Of a stretch of DNA of 64,000 nucleotides, positions 35,881-48,479 are shown in pieces. A program made the translations under genes and the position numbers. The notes beneath the pieces are model-generated. The model did no database searches and was not told where the DNA came from. It saw only the letters and a program-made list of their open reading frames with translations. Positions within the stretch are counted from its first letter, which is position 1, and the number at the start of each line of letters is the position of its first letter. The DNA lies in assembly GCF_000485595.1 (NCBI RefSeq), contig NW_014577110.1:417703-481702 (forward strand). The letters are read 5' to 3'. The DNA is from Priapulus caudatus. Taxonomy: Eukaryota; Priapulida; Priapulimorpha; Priapulimorphida; Priapulidae.

Positions 35881-38745
35881 TATGCCACTTTTATATGACG
35901 CGCGCGCGTAGCAGCCTACTAGCCTTACATATTTACAAGTCTACGTTAAATCTGGAGCTAATAAATGACAATTGTCAATTACTAAGGCATACAAGCAACA
36001 ATATATATCGCAACAGTATATATATCGCAACTATATAATGCAACTATATTGCCCCAACATACAATCATATTGCCAACTTATATATCGCAGAATTATATTG
36101 TTGATATATAGACAATTTGCTTCTATTAGTACCAGATTTAAGCCTTCTTTCAGTGCGATATCTCTAAAACTTGTCAAATTTTTAACAATTTTTGAAGCCT
36201 AGTATCACACGTAAATAACGAAAGCATTTCGTTATTTTTTGTTGCTCTGTGCATATTTAAAACACGTCTTCGATGGTTTGGGTCTATGATGTGAAAATCA
36301 TTTTTCTGCCAAACCGGCCACCAGGTGCGGAAACGGCCTGTGACGTCAGGCCTAGCGTTCTTCCCGCGTTGCGCCGCCAACACAGCCTGCCATCAGTGCA
36401 TGAGCACAACAGCTATACTCGCGCGCTAACTGTATATTGGCATAAACATCCAACTGCCATATTAACTCAATCCATGAAGCATGATATAGTATATATTACA
36501 TATATTGCATTGTAGACTTTACTCACCGGATTAAACCACGATTAACTCAGACAATAAAATCGCCGTTCCAAAACCATATTTGCATATCGTGCTTTCTCAG
36601 CCCTATGCCAATCTAGCTCACAGTGTGATACGCAATATCGCTTTTGGTCTCTACTTTCTGTTTGTTCGGGACCGCGCGTTAGTTATTACGTTTACAGCTG
36701 ACCTCAGGGTTAACACTACATGCATATATTGATTATTATACTCGCTAACTGCTATACACTGAGTTTCTTACGATACAAAGTACTATGCCACATTACACCT
36801 GTGAAATAAGCATTGTTACTATTATTCATGTGATAATAATTCTACGTATTAAGTCCTTGTCATATTTCCACTACGGTACGCAAAACATTTACTTTGACTA
36901 TTGTCGCTTTGCTTTTCTTTATCACGGCCATACTGTAGTCTGTCAGTACTGAGGCTCTACTCTCTTTAGAAATTAGGACATACTGTAGCAATGGGAATCT
37001 GACAGTTGCATATATCTGTTGGAAAAACTTGCTAGCCGTAATTTAGCTTGTACCGAAAGCCAAAAACATTTCCTTATGTCAGGAGCGTATACTGTCAGTT
37101 ATACTGCTCCTGATTATGCTCAGCTAGGACCATACAATAAATACTGAGCTAAACTCACCATTCAGCGCGTTTCCTTCTGGCTGGTTCGACCTGCCTTGAA
37201 CAGTTGGCAACGAACTATGAACAAGCGCATCGCACGTTTCCTTGGCACGCGTTTGCCTTAAAGCTATGCCCTGGGTAATCGTGAGCTCACAGAAACGGTA
37301 TTGCGGAGCAGGATTTAGAAATATCCATTCCGTCCACTTGGTATAAAAATCCTGTCGCACAGCTCTGGTCGGCTAAGCGTAATCGTCATTAGTCGCCAAC
37401 GCGTTCAAACATGTCGCAGCTAATCACAAGCTATCTTCAACATGGTCAAACTTCATTGTCTATGTCTACTTCATTTTCTCTTATCCATGCCGATTGAACT
37501 GCTCATCCGTTCGATACGAAACTGATATTAGTCCAGAGCGAGCACGGGATACAATTGATGGCCTTGCCGCCAAAAGATGCGTTGTCTCCCCGACCGCCGA
37601 AAGCGCGTTAAGCGCCCGCACTTCCGCGGGACTGGCGCACGCGGCCGCGGTATATGCTATGGTTATAAGCTCCCCGCTATACACATTCGCAGCCCGAGGA
37701 AGGCTAGGCTGCGCTTGCGAATGCGTTCTATGGGGACTCAGCGTAACTGCGGAGATTTTCGCGGCAGTCATCCGCTCCGGCCTTACATCGCGCTTTCGAG
37801 GCGGGGGATTTTCGGATCTTTCGGATCGGCTTTCCGATTATGGATTGACACGCGTTTGTACATCCTCGCCGTCGTACCGTCACCTGCCGTATTTTCGTAC
37901 TTATCTGGCGTTCTCCACTATCTTTTCTCTCTTTCTCGGCACTCCCCGCAGGTCTGTCTCTCTCTCTCTCTCTCGCTCTCGCTCGCTTTGCCGCCACGGG
38001 TTATGTGCATATTATATGGATCTTGCAAAAGTTTTGTGCGCAACGTTTAAATGCCCACAACAGCGTTCTTGCGCCATTAATTCTTAACCATTCTGTTAGA
38101 CCTTCAGCACGCCCGCACTGATTCTGCTTGCGCTCAGCCATACGGCCGCTGTTGATGCTGAGCGCCACCGGCGGCAGGCGTTTTTGCAGCCAGAGAACAC
38201 TCTAGTTGCCATTTCTCAGTGTAAACAACATGTGCCTCTACGCCTGAATTCTCTCTGCTGTGCTGATCTATACATGGTTGTAGTATGACGTTCATGATCC
38301 CAAACATCACCAGTTGCGGTTCTAACAGATATAGGGCTGGTGGTTTGCACATAACGTCTTCTGTTACCACAAAATCTGTCAGCTCTCCGTGTCCAATGAC
38401 TGGTACGCCACGTTCATTACCATATGATCCTGCTCGCTACACTAAGTTATAGTTAACTCGAGCGTTACAAATGAGGGGAGGGAGCTTAGAGCCTAATTGC
38501 CCTTCTTTCTGGTGGGCAAATCTCTTCGAACATCCACGCCAAGAGAGACTCGTCGCCCATCTATGGGTAGCGATGTACGAGAATAAATTCAGGGCGTGTA
38601 ATTAACGAAATTCAAAATTGGTTTTTGTACAAAAAGAACTAAGCGCGCCAACAAAACATTCCAATTACGCACATTGGAGTTATTCTCGCCCTACGTGCGA
38701 TAATCCAAAAGTTGTCAAGCGCCACAACTACTGATTGACGAAATA
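35881..38745. other. intergenic region, no gene recognised
   Basis: Contains a short CT run (37950-37985) and ordinary unique sequence. The frames of up to 197 aa at 37.5-38.1 kb lack splice support, known motifs or domain character, and overlap each other in different frames. Confidence 0.55.
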
Positions 38746-38746
38746 A

Positions 38747-38937
38747 CCCCCCCCCCCCCCCCCCGCCACCCCCCCCCCCCCCCCCACCCCCCCCCCCCCG
38801 CCCCGTCCCCCAATCCCAATCCCCCCCGCCAAACCCCCTCCCCCCCCCCCCCTACCACCCCCCCCCCCCATCCCCCCCCCACCCCCCCCGCCCCCCCCCC
38901 CCCCCCCCCGCCCCCCGCCCCTCCTCGCCCCCCCCCG
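38747..38937. repeat. poly-C tract with sparse A/G/T
   Basis: About 190 bp, over 85% C, with single A, G or T interruptions and no periodicity I can see. The opposite strand is near-continuous G and would be expected to form G-quadruplexes. Gly-rich frames on the minus strand are artefacts. Confidence 0.95.
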
Positions 38938-39639
38938 ATTTTACATATACAGTACGAAAAGTGCTTTTCGAAATGGGGGCAGCAGTTATATGAAATGGCC
39001 GCTACAAGCGTGGCGCTGCAGGAGCTGCTGGCGCGGATATCTGGCTGCGAACGTCTAGAGACGACTCTGAATCGGTGTGCACATTGTACTGTACAGGCTC
39101 CATTGTACACGCTTGGCAACAGGTAAACAAGCGTGAGGAGCTAGCTGCCTTAGCCTGACGCTCCACTACGTCATGCGCCAAAGTAGGTTGGCGCTTTTGC
39201 TGTTTGCCCCCGAAAACTTCTTTCAACATTGTGTTTCATCACCAAAAAATGCTTTTCTTCTCATACACCCGAAAACCATTCAACCTGTAAATTTCTTAGT
39301 AGTTGTACAAAACATAGTTAATTTGATATATGTAACTATTTTTCATCACTAAAGGAGGCCTTTAACGTAGACTTGTAATATGTAAGGCTAGTATAGGCTC
39401 CTACGCGCGCGCTCATATAAAGAGCATAGATTTGTCATTATTAGCTCCAGCTATAGCTCCTGGTTAAATCCATGTATGGGCCCTACATGCGTGTAGAAGC
39501 AGATATGGAGGAACTCGAGACTAGCAAATCCTTTCAATATCTCCTACCTAGGCTAGGGCACCTAGCAGCAGTATGTACGGTCGTGGTTCTTGTATCAATC
39601 GCGGTAGTCATTTTTTATTCTTTCTATTTTTTTCATTTA

Positions 39640-39935
39640 GTGGAGACAAGCTATTTTTAAACCGAGGGTGGGAAGCAGTGGGAAAAACTTCTTTACCTGT
39701 AGGGCCTACTGCAATTGAAGCTTGGAACTCTCTACCACAGCAAGTTAGGACAAATTATGTTTATTCTAGTTAGGAATTTAGTGTTGAGAAATTTAGTTAA
39801 GAAATTGTTAAGAAATTTGGGAGTTAAGGATCGATATCTTATCCAATTTTATGAATTCAAAATTTTATCGTAAAAGTATGCTATGTATCGTATATGATGG
39901 ATAATTGCTTAAATAAATAAATAAATAAATAAAAA
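39640..39935 (+). mobile_element. 5'-truncated LINE, C-terminal end of ORF2 with (AAAT)n tail
   Basis: The frame LNRGWEAVGKTSLPVGPTAI then EAWNSLPQQVRTN resembles the usual LINE ORF2 ending (P-x-x-I-x-x-WNSLP). It stops at 39773 and is followed by an AT-rich 3' end and AAATAAAT repeats at about 39912-39933. Only the last ~50 codons remain. Confidence 0.65.
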
Positions 39936-39939
39936 TAAG

Positions 39940-40090
39940 CACAAAATAAATACAGAATTAAGGGGCTTATAATTATGTAGAAGCACATGTTCAAAAACCT
40001 GAGGGACATTTGATATTGTGTCCACCACCCTTCGAAAAGTAGGGGAGCATGCCCCCCGTGTCCCCATGGCATTTACGCCCATGCATAACA
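39940..40090 (-). repeat. short interspersed repeat-like fragment
   Basis: Contains GGGGAGCATGCCCCCCGTGT and CCCCATGGCATTTACGCCCA, the sort of G/C-run sequence seen in the 3' ends of many invertebrate dispersed repeats (general recollection). It follows the LINE tail directly. Identity uncertain. Confidence 0.3.
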
Positions 40091-40689
40091 TGCACGTTTA
40101 ATATTTAAATTTAAGTTATAAAGTTATGTTCAAAAATGTCTAAAGTTAGAAGTTTGTCGTTCCGGTGTTTTTGATATATCCACCAGATGGCAGTACCGTC
40201 GAGCTTTTTGCCACTTTCAGCTTTCAGGTTTGTGGTTTTGATTTTAGTTTGTGCGTAATGTGCTAATTCATAAGGTAATTTGTTCAACTATGGTTCAACT
40301 AATATTTTATACGGAGCTCTGTTCCTTTAGATAGTAACAATTATTTTGTTTTAATTGTTACGTGGGTCACTAGCTCATTTAACCAGTGCTGTGCTATGTT
40401 ACATTGGTCATTGCTTAGCTCCAAGAAAACGGTGGTGACAGAATACACAGTCGTGTGTGTATCGACTATCGTTCAGTCTCGCAGCCTGGTTGGCTTATCC
40501 TGTGACTGTGCTATATATTATATATTATGTCCCCGTTCGAACACATAGTGTTACCACTGTTTAGGAACCTGTAGTAATATGTTGTAGTTTACTAGTATTT
40601 TATATACTCGTAGGCAAGTAAAGTTAGAGATATTGTAATTTGTAGCATTCTATCACATGGTTCAACACTTTTTTCTCAACACTCAGTTA

Positions 40690-41795
40690 GCATGACTCTG
40701 CTTAGTCCGAGTTTCCTCTGACCAATGACCACACCGCCGATTTTGGTGGATTTGGTGTTTTGGTCAGAGGAACTTGCCCATCCAAAACGTGGAATTTCTA
40801 CGATCCCGCCGAGGATTGCTGTTTCATCGCTACAAGCTCACAATTGAGGCTATCAATCAACACCTACCGCACATAGATCGACAGCTGGATAACTTGTGTG
40901 CTTGCTCGCATTGGTAAAAATCACGGCCGGGGCAGTGAATTTTCTCAAGGTGTAAAAACCTGGCTCTCAACATTGGATGACCACGTAAAATGGCGGTCCC
41001 GTCTCCAGTAATACTAAGGCCAATGGGGACGTAAAAGAACCGCCTCAACGATAGAGAGCATGTCCAGTAATAAACATCATCCTATCATATCACCGTCCTG
41101 GACATCATCTCTATCCTTAAACCAAAGAACCACTGAGGGTACAAAGAAACTCTGGCTGTGACCACCCTCAGTGCCATTCGGCTAAAAGGCTAACTACCTG
41201 GCTTTACTCAAGCTAGGTCACACCCGATGGCTAGCTATAGCCATTGGCAGAATCATCGGTATGTTGATGGTGGCCAATATAGAGTAGAAGTAGAAGTACA
41301 CTTGTGCTCATTTACCTTAGTCGCAGTTTGATTTGAAAATTGAGCAACAGCTCACAATTTCCCACCGCTATCTGCCATCCAATTTTCAATGCGGGACGTG
41401 AGGTGACATACTATACGCAAGTCTCGGTTAGTAACAGAATCATGACGTAGGGCTCGTATGCTTGTATACTCATATCGGACCCAGACTTGCGTATACGCGT
41501 ACGTGAGCAACAAGTTTTAAAATCGAACTACGACTAAGGTAAAGGAGCACAAGTGTACTTACCAATGCGAGCAAGCACATGAGTTATTCAGCTGTCGATC
41601 TATGTCCGGTAGGTGTTGATTGATAGCCTCAATTGTGAGCTTGGAGCGATGAAACAGCGGTTCTCGGTGGGATCAGAGAAATTCCACGTTTTGGATGGGC
41701 AAGTTGCTCTGACCAAAACCCAAACCAAATCCACTTAAAATCATCAGTGTGGGCATTGGTCAGAGGAAACTCGGACTACACTCTGCTAGGAACTT
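40690..41795. mobile_element. foldback element with long inverted arms and a nested insertion
   Basis: The left arm (40690-40919) is about 88-90% identical to the reverse complement of 41555-41795, for example AACTTGCCCATCCAAAACGT and AGGCTATCAATCAACACCTA. The left arm is then interrupted by about 374 bp (40920-41293) with no counterpart on the right and resumes at TACACTTGTGCTC (41294), matching the right arm at 41519-41563. There is no coding capacity. It is a MITE or foldback-type transposon. Confidence 0.85.
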
Positions 41796-43105
41796 GTTGT
41801 TATTCTGTTTGCGGAGTCATTAAATATTCAGTAAAGTTTATTTGTAAGTGTAAATGCGACTAAGTATGTTTGATGGAACTCCAAGAAGTTTTATTAAACA
41901 TAGTGTGCTAAGAGTACAAATTTTCAAATAAGTGCCTATGCCAAAACTCTGGTTAAAGGGGTAACACCCTATTTATTAGTCAAATCCTTGTGAGTTTGAA
42001 GGTCTACACAGTTATTAAGATGGGCCTGTAGGACATATGTATTTCAGGAGCAAATTTAGGGGTTCTAATATATATATATATACTTATATAACATGTTTCA
42101 TGACCTCCAACATTTTTTGGATCAAACTCATCATTTTTGAAACCTATTATAGTGGCTTATTAGTCGTGTCGCGTATTGTTAAACGATTAGTAAATTTATG
42201 CCACTATTTTGCAGGTAAATCATTATATGATTCTCTGAATTGGCTGCTACACAACCTACAGTCTTTGTAATTTTTCATCACTTTTATGCAACTCGCCAGT
42301 ATTAAGGCAATTTTTTGTCCCGTTTTCTTTGTTGCAATTATGCGTTTAGGTGAATAATCAAAGAGATTTTACAAGGAGAAACTAGATGCAATTGGGGTCA
42401 TCAATTTAAACAGTTTACCATGATAATTGTCCAAGCCCCTTGAGAGCCACAGATTTTGCAATCCTTTATAAAAAAGTGCCATGAAAAATTCATGTTTCTG
42501 AATATAATATTACCATATATACAAAGATCCTGAATTGCCTAAAGGTGGGTTGCAATTTTCCTGTTAAAATTGACTAGCGCTCTGCTCAAAATATTGTGGA
42601 GTCTCAAAAACTACGTAGAATCAATAGGAAAAACTTGTTTTGTTTATTTAAACAAATGTGAAATATTGTTCAATTTTTTAATGAATTTGAGGCTGAAGTG
42701 CATGGGCAAGTAGTGTGATTTGAAATGTAATCGTCCTGTAGCTCTAGTTTTATGAGATGCTGGCCTGTTGGTTTCAGTGGTAAAATAAATACAAGAACAT
42801 GGAGAGACCACCAATCACACTATCCTTCAATGCCCTGAATGTGTTTAGTGTGGATTCATTGACCTTAATTGTGCATTCTGACTTGAGACTTGAGAACTGT
42901 TAACTATCTTGAGAATTTTAGGTTTTAAGATCTATAATAACAGTTATGATCCTCATGATGGTGTTTTTAATAATTAATTAGCTTAATAATAGCTAGAAAG
43001 ATCCATGATGGTTATGTATGGCATTGTGGGTTGTTACAAATTATTGCACTAACTGGTGCTTTATGTATGTATTTATATGAACTTGTGGCATTTTTACATT
43101 TTTAG
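41796..43105. other. AT-rich region upstream of CK2 beta
   Basis: No gene recognised. It probably contains the first intron of CK2 beta, since the ATG exon begins directly after an acceptor (TTTTTAG|ACAAAATG), which implies an upstream untranslated exon I cannot locate. Confidence 0.5.
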
Positions 43106-46100
43106 ACAAAATGAGCAGCTCTGAAGAGGTGTCATGGATATCGTGGTTTTGTGGCTTACGTGGTAATGAGTTTTTCTGTGAGGTAAGTAGACTTTTTCTT
43201 TTTCTCTAATAAGTATTTTAAAATACAAAATGTAACCAAAAATTAATCTAAACTTTCATTATGTGATAACCTTGCTGTTTAAAAAGTTGTCTTTTGTGAT
43301 AAGGGAGCCATAATAAACGCCGCTTTACGTCCTTTTAGGTAGATGAAGATTATATACAAGACAAGTTCAATCTGACAGGTCTCAATGAGCAGGTGCCACA
43401 CTATAGACATGCATTAGATATGATTCTGGACTTGGAACCAGGTTTGTTTCTCTGTGGCAAAACATGTTATCATAGTGTTATTTCAATTTGTTATGTACAA
43501 AGTTGTATGATTTTCTTGAAATAGTTATGCATTGGTAAATTAATAAATGTGTAAACGTAATTAGTAGTGTTACTGCGCTAAACATAACCTTTACTTTTAA
43601 GCTGCTCCTCTTTAAAAAATTTCCGGAGGCCAAATAATTGCATACAACTTGTGTATGTATAGTGGTCCTATACATAGTCACTACTCTACTTTCTGCGATG
43701 TTTTGCACGTGCAAGTACTAGCATGCAGCGTGCGTGTTGAAGGTGCACTTGAAAGAGTGGTGCTCAACTTTGCGCAACAATGTTGCGCAGGCAAGTGTTG
43801 GTGTAGGACATGTTCGAGTAGAGTGGATTTTAATCTGCAGATGACGAGCTCGAGGACAACCCGAATCAGAGTGACCTCATCGAGCAGGCAGCCGAGATGT
43901 TGTATGGCCTCATCCACGCTCGCTACATTCTCACAAATAGAGGCATTGCTCAGATGGTACGTTTTATATACGTAGTAACGTAGTACTTAGATTATGTCGA
44001 TGATGTTCTGCATTATTCTTAGTTTCTGTTTTGCACGTTTGATAGCTTCGTGTCACTGCATGTCACTGTGTATGCATGTATGTATGCACAGTAGCTTGTG
44101 ATCATGTTATGTCAAATTCGTGTGCAGGGTTCGAAGTTAAGATCTCGTATTGGAATACTGCCTGGTTTACTGCTGGACTGCGAGCTGCGATGTTGATTGT
44201 TGGGGAGATCGACACCCGATTGTTTCATGTCTGTGGCACAAAGTGATAACGTGTGGAGTGTGTTTATAAATGCATACGGATGACAGGAAGGACTAAAGTT
44301 AATTGAACGTTCATCACAACTTAAGCTGGGTTTACACTATCGAAAAGTCGATGAGTTGATCAACTTTTCAACTTTCGATCAACCTTTCTATCAGATGTTC
44401 AAAGCGTTTACATTATCGACTGTGAGTCAGCCAACGTTTCAACATTTCACCTGCAGTGTGCCTGCGGGGCGATGCAGTCCGCATTTTGCACGTATTAATT
44501 GCCACCCGGTGTAGCCTGTGTGGTGCCGATAGCAAAAACGTGTGCGCAAATAATTTCCCTTGGGTGGAGGGACACACCTGATTGCTATTATCAAAATGGC
44601 TGATTGGCAAAAAGTTTATCAACTCGCTGACCACAAGTTGTGGAAATAGATGATTTTCAGGTGTGTGCTTGTCTTATATTGTGTTTCTGTTTCTTGTTTT
44701 GTTCAGTTGGAGAAGTATCAACAGGGAGACTTTGGGCATTGTCCACGGGTTTATTGTGAAAATCAGCCAATGCTCCCTATCGGTAAGTGGCGTGATATTA
44801 GTGAAACAACTGACGCTTGCTAATAAAGTTAATCTCAGTTAGATCCTTAATCAGTACAAAATAACTTACTCTGACGAAATTTTCGTCCATCTCTCCAACA
44901 GACTTCCTCAGGTCTAATGTTTCCAGGTAGATGGCAGCACTGGTGCTTGATTGTAAATTACATCAATTATTATTTAATTATTTTAGTGTGACGTATCAAC
45001 TATATAATCACTGTAATAACTCAGTAAAAATACGTTGCCTTTATGCTAGAATCGTGGTGAGAGTTATAGTGTCCAGTGAGCTAACCACTTATTGAGCTCA
45101 CGGGTTATTGTAATGACATCGTTATACGCCAGGTAACGACCATGCATTTTATTTAATTTATTTAATTATTTACATTGCTAAAATGTGGTTCGTACGTTTT
45201 CATGCTTTTAGAACACTGGATTATCAGCAGATCTGCAAACCAACCTGTGTGTGTCTATGAGATTAACCTTTTGCTACCTGCTACAGGTTTGAGTGATGTG
45301 CCAGGCGAAGCAATGGTGAAGTTGTACTGTCCAAAATGCATGGACGTCTACACGCCGAAATCTTCCCGTCACCACCACACCGATGGAGCATACTTTGGCA
45401 CTGGCTTCCCACACATGCTGTTCATGGTGCACCCAGAGTACAGACCAAAGCGCCCTGCCAACCAGTTCGTCCCCAGGTATAGAGAAAAGTTCATATGTCA
45501 TACTATGAACGACAACCACATTTGCAATAACATTTTGCAGCACTGTAGGTGGACCCAACTGCATTACTGATGGTCGCATGTTGTACGCATTCGAGCCCAG
45601 CATTGCTTTACGTCCGCAGGTTACGCTTTCACATTTTGCGTTAATGACGCCAGCAATTTGTGCCCAACCGCACACAGCCGTTACTTACACCCAGATTTGT
45701 TACAGGTTATATGGCTTCAAGATCCATCCAATGGCATATCAACTTCAGCAAAAGGCCGCCACCAACTTCAAACTTCCCATGCGCTCTGTGAGGAAGTAGG
45801 CAAGATACATAGCCGGGGGAGGTAGGCCCTATTACAGTCCAGACCTCGAGATGCCTATCCTGTACATGTTACGCTTGATGTTAGTGTGGCAGTGTGCTTG
45901 TGTTTAGTTGCAGCAGAAAAGACATCAAGCAGGTGACAACTGGTTGTTAGTTTGGCAAGCACTGGCCAAGTATTGGATCGAATAGTATCTAAGAAACAGT
46001 GGCGGGGGAATGTAGGAATAATTGACGGAAAGGCCCATCAAACTTCCTGAATATGGTTTCTAAATCCTTGCCACCCTCTTTAGTTAAATTTTACATCATA

Positions 46101-46458
46101 AAGAAAGGTATACTGATGAGAGTCGTAGCAATGGTCGGGTTTGATATTATAAACGACATCCCATTATTCGCTGTCAGACTACATGGTGTTCTGGCAGAAA
46201 TTTTGCACATCCTCTCGCGGGCATCTCCGTAAAGGTACCCCCTCCCGGCTAATGTCTTCCCTTCTTCTGCGATTAATGTTTGCACAGTATTTCAAATGTG
46301 CAGATGCTAGTGGTTACTCGGAGTAGTTCCGAAGCTAAAGACCTTAGTGACTACTGGCTGCAGTGCTACTGTTGCATTGCAGGTGTTTTGGCTTCAAGAT
46401 TCACAAGATGGCCTACGAGCTGCAGCGACGGGCCGCTGTACACGTCAAGGTTTCCTAG
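43106..46458 (+). CDS. CSNK2B: casein kinase 2 beta (regulatory subunit), with two alternative last exons
   Basis: Regulatory subunit that dimerises through a zinc finger and docks CK2 alpha to make the tetrameric Ser/Thr kinase of nucleus and cytoplasm. Coding join for the conserved form: 43111-43182, 43339-43441, 43841-43956, 44707-44782, 45287-45476, 45706-45799 (216 aa). Replacing the last exon with 46383-46458 gives 210 aa. Near-identical to the family throughout: [20 protein letters not shown] at the N-terminus with the CK2 phospho-sites, the acidic loop [10 protein letters not shown], and zinc ligands Cys109, Cys114 (CPRVYC) and Cys137, Cys140 (CPKC). The C-terminal [12 protein letters not shown] (187-198) contains Tyr188 and Phe190, known CK2 alpha contacts. 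Numbering equals the human protein up to that point. The exon 5 donor overhang (AG) accepts either last exon. Confidence 0.97.
43111..43182 (+). CDS. CSNK2B: CK2 beta exon 1 (start)
   Basis: ATG follows ACAAA, five bases after the acceptor. Encodes 24 residues from [13 protein letters not shown] to FFCE, the invariant N-terminus. Donor GAG|GTAAGT, phase 0. Confidence 0.97.
43339..43441 (+). CDS. CSNK2B: CK2 beta exon 2
   Basis: [20 protein letters not shown] then [14 protein letters not shown]. Acceptor TTTTAG|GTAG; one-base overhang at CCAG|GTTTGT. Confidence 0.97.
43841..43956 (+). CDS. CSNK2B: CK2 beta exon 3: acidic loop
   Basis: [20 protein letters not shown] then [19 protein letters not shown]. 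The acidic loop is the polyamine-binding, self-inhibitory region in this family. Donor ATG|GTACGT, phase 0. Confidence 0.98.
44707..44782 (+). CDS. CSNK2B: CK2 beta exon 4: first zinc pair
   Basis: [20 protein letters not shown] then PMLPI; Cys109 and Cys114 are present. One-base overhang at CG|GTAAGT. Confidence 0.98.
44783..45286 (+). other. CK2 beta intron 4
   Basis: About 500 bp, AT-rich, no embedded gene seen. Confidence 0.7.
45287..45476 (+). CDS. CSNK2B: CK2 beta exon 5: second zinc pair
   Basis: [20 protein letters not shown], then [20 protein letters not shown] and [11 protein letters not shown]. Cys137 and Cys140 are present. Two-base overhang at CCCAG|GTATAG. Confidence 0.98.
45706..45799 (+). 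CDS. CSNK2B: CK2 beta last exon, form a
   Basis: After TTGTTACAG it reads [20 protein letters not shown] then [10 protein letters not shown] and TAG. This is the orthologue of the single vertebrate last exon. I see no AATAAA between its stop and the second last exon, so both may share downstream poly(A) sites. Confidence 0.96.
46383..46458 (+). CDS. CSNK2B: CK2 beta last exon, form b (tandem duplicate)
   Basis: After GTTGCATTGCAG it reads [20 protein letters not shown] then VKVS and TAG, in the same phase as form a. It keeps Phe190 but has Cys for Leu187, Phe for Tyr188 and Lys for Pro194, and a shorter tail. Intact splice site, frame and conserved GFKIH core argue for use as an alternative end rather than decay. 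Confidence 0.82.
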
Positions 46459-48130
46459 CACGACGTGGGCTTGAGCAATGGCTAGCGGTGACCAGGTGTG
46501 GTGCTACTTAGCTGTCGCTGATTGCGCATACAAGCAATGGCTGCTATTGCAAGAGGCCTGACCTCTGCAGGGGTCAAACTCTGACGTGGGGAAAGGGGAG
46601 AGATTGTTCAGTTGACGTGTGCGATTTCTATGAACACCCGGTAGAAATTAAGATAATATTCTGTCATAAACTGATATTAAGAGTGTGTTGGAGAATGGGT
46701 GTGTGCGTGTTCGTGTCGTGCGTGTTGTGTGTGTGCGTGCGTGTGTGCGCGCGCGCCCGTGTATGTGCGTGTGCGTGTACCCGTGTATGTGAGTGAGAGT
46801 GAAAAAAGAGAGTGACAGAAAAAGTGAGAGCAAGGCTTTGCTGGTGGCAAAGGAGTACCATGAGTTGGGCGGGTTTATTGTGTTAATAGCTCTAAAAAGC
46901 TTTCTGAGAACATTTTGCAATGGTCAGCCCACGGCAATTTAACTTCTCTTGGACTCTATCTTCACTTGGGCTGCAGTACTTTCAATTCAAATGTGTTGTA
47001 ACAGTCATACATAGAATAAACTCTAGGCAGATTATACGCAGTGAATTCAAAAGCCTTGTTATTTTAACGGTAACTTGAGATGTAATTTTTCTGTTACAGT
47101 ATGGCGTGTCTGTTTGGTTTAACCTAACATTGTACACAGGTGGCGCCACATGTTCACTTATTGAAGTGTTGGTGGTTGAGTATTGATTGCGCCTGCATCA
47201 GTTGTACCCAGTATGTGGCTTATTCCAATGCAAGGGTTCACTATCCAGCTTCGTGCAGTTTGCGTTTGTGTTTAAAACAGTAGTAGGCCATTCTAGCATC
47301 ACATGAAAATGTGACATATGTAATATAACACAAGTTAGGCTTTAAGTTGCATGGAATTAAGTGTTGTGATTTTGTGGTTTACTCGATTACTTGTGAATTC
47401 AGTAACTGTAAAACATCGGTGTTCTGTAATGCAGACAAGGTCCTGTCTTGTTCTGATATGTTTTAATACTATACATCTGACAGCTTTCTCTCTGTTGGAC
47501 GTTGTAATTCATATGGAGGTGTGGAATCAGTGTAAATTGCATCAGATTTTGTTTAAAATGGTACTTTAAATGTCACTGCCTTACTGTTTGTTAATTTTCA
47601 AATGAAATTTGTTATCAATAATAGGATAAAAAATGTAAGTAATATCATTCTACGAGAATAAACCTTTCCACAGTTAGATGACACTTTCCCTCGTTGAGTT
47701 GGTGGCATGTGAAAGGTTTATTTTATCTGCACAAATTTATGAAAACCTATTAAATTGTTGCAATATATCAGAAATTTGATTTAGAACATTACAGTTCGAA
47801 AGCTATTAAAGTCTTGCTACAAGTTTATAAAGTGCATCATGTCGCACATAATTGCATGTTGCAGCTGCAATATAAAATGGCTCTATAATCCAGTTCGGAC
47901 TGATTGAACTGTACGTATCGAAGAATGATATCAGTAAATATAAACGAGCAATCAATACGCATACCCATAAAACACACTCGCGTTATCTCACACGTAAATC
48001 GAATGCCTGACTTGCAGTTAACCCGTTGGTTTCCTACCACTCGGTCCTTTATGTCTGATGTCATATTCGCATTGATTTGCAATAAAAACGCCAGTTACCA
48101 GGCAGTTCAGGCTCTGCATGCACGTTAAGC
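46459..48130 (+). other. likely 3' UTR of CK2 beta and following intergenic DNA
   Basis: AATAAA at 47015-47020 and 47657-47662 are candidate poly(A) signals. A GT-rich microsatellite lies at about 46699-46800. No other gene seen. Confidence 0.4.
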
Positions 48131-48357
48131 TCCACTGTGCGGGGATTCAAGCTGGTTTCTTTCAGGTGCAGGTGCACGTCGATGGTGGGAATACACCCAT
48201 GTGCCAGCGATGAATCGCTGTCATCCGGCAGTGTTTTCATCGGCGGTGATATCCATAATTTAAAGGTGCTGTCAGTATGATTTTGCGCGAAACACTGGCT
48301 GACGAAAGTCCCCCACTATCTGCTCCCGCTATTTCGGCACGATAATGACACGACGGA

Positions 48358-48408
48358 GAAAGCGAGAGGGATGGAGGGAGAATGGGGGAGAGAGAGCAAG
48401 CGAGTGAG

Positions 48409-48479
<71 letters not shown>

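Noticed and set aside
37494-38087. 197-aa and 157-aa overlapping frames
   Set aside because: Two overlapping frames in CpG- and CT-rich DNA, no domain character and no splice or homology support.
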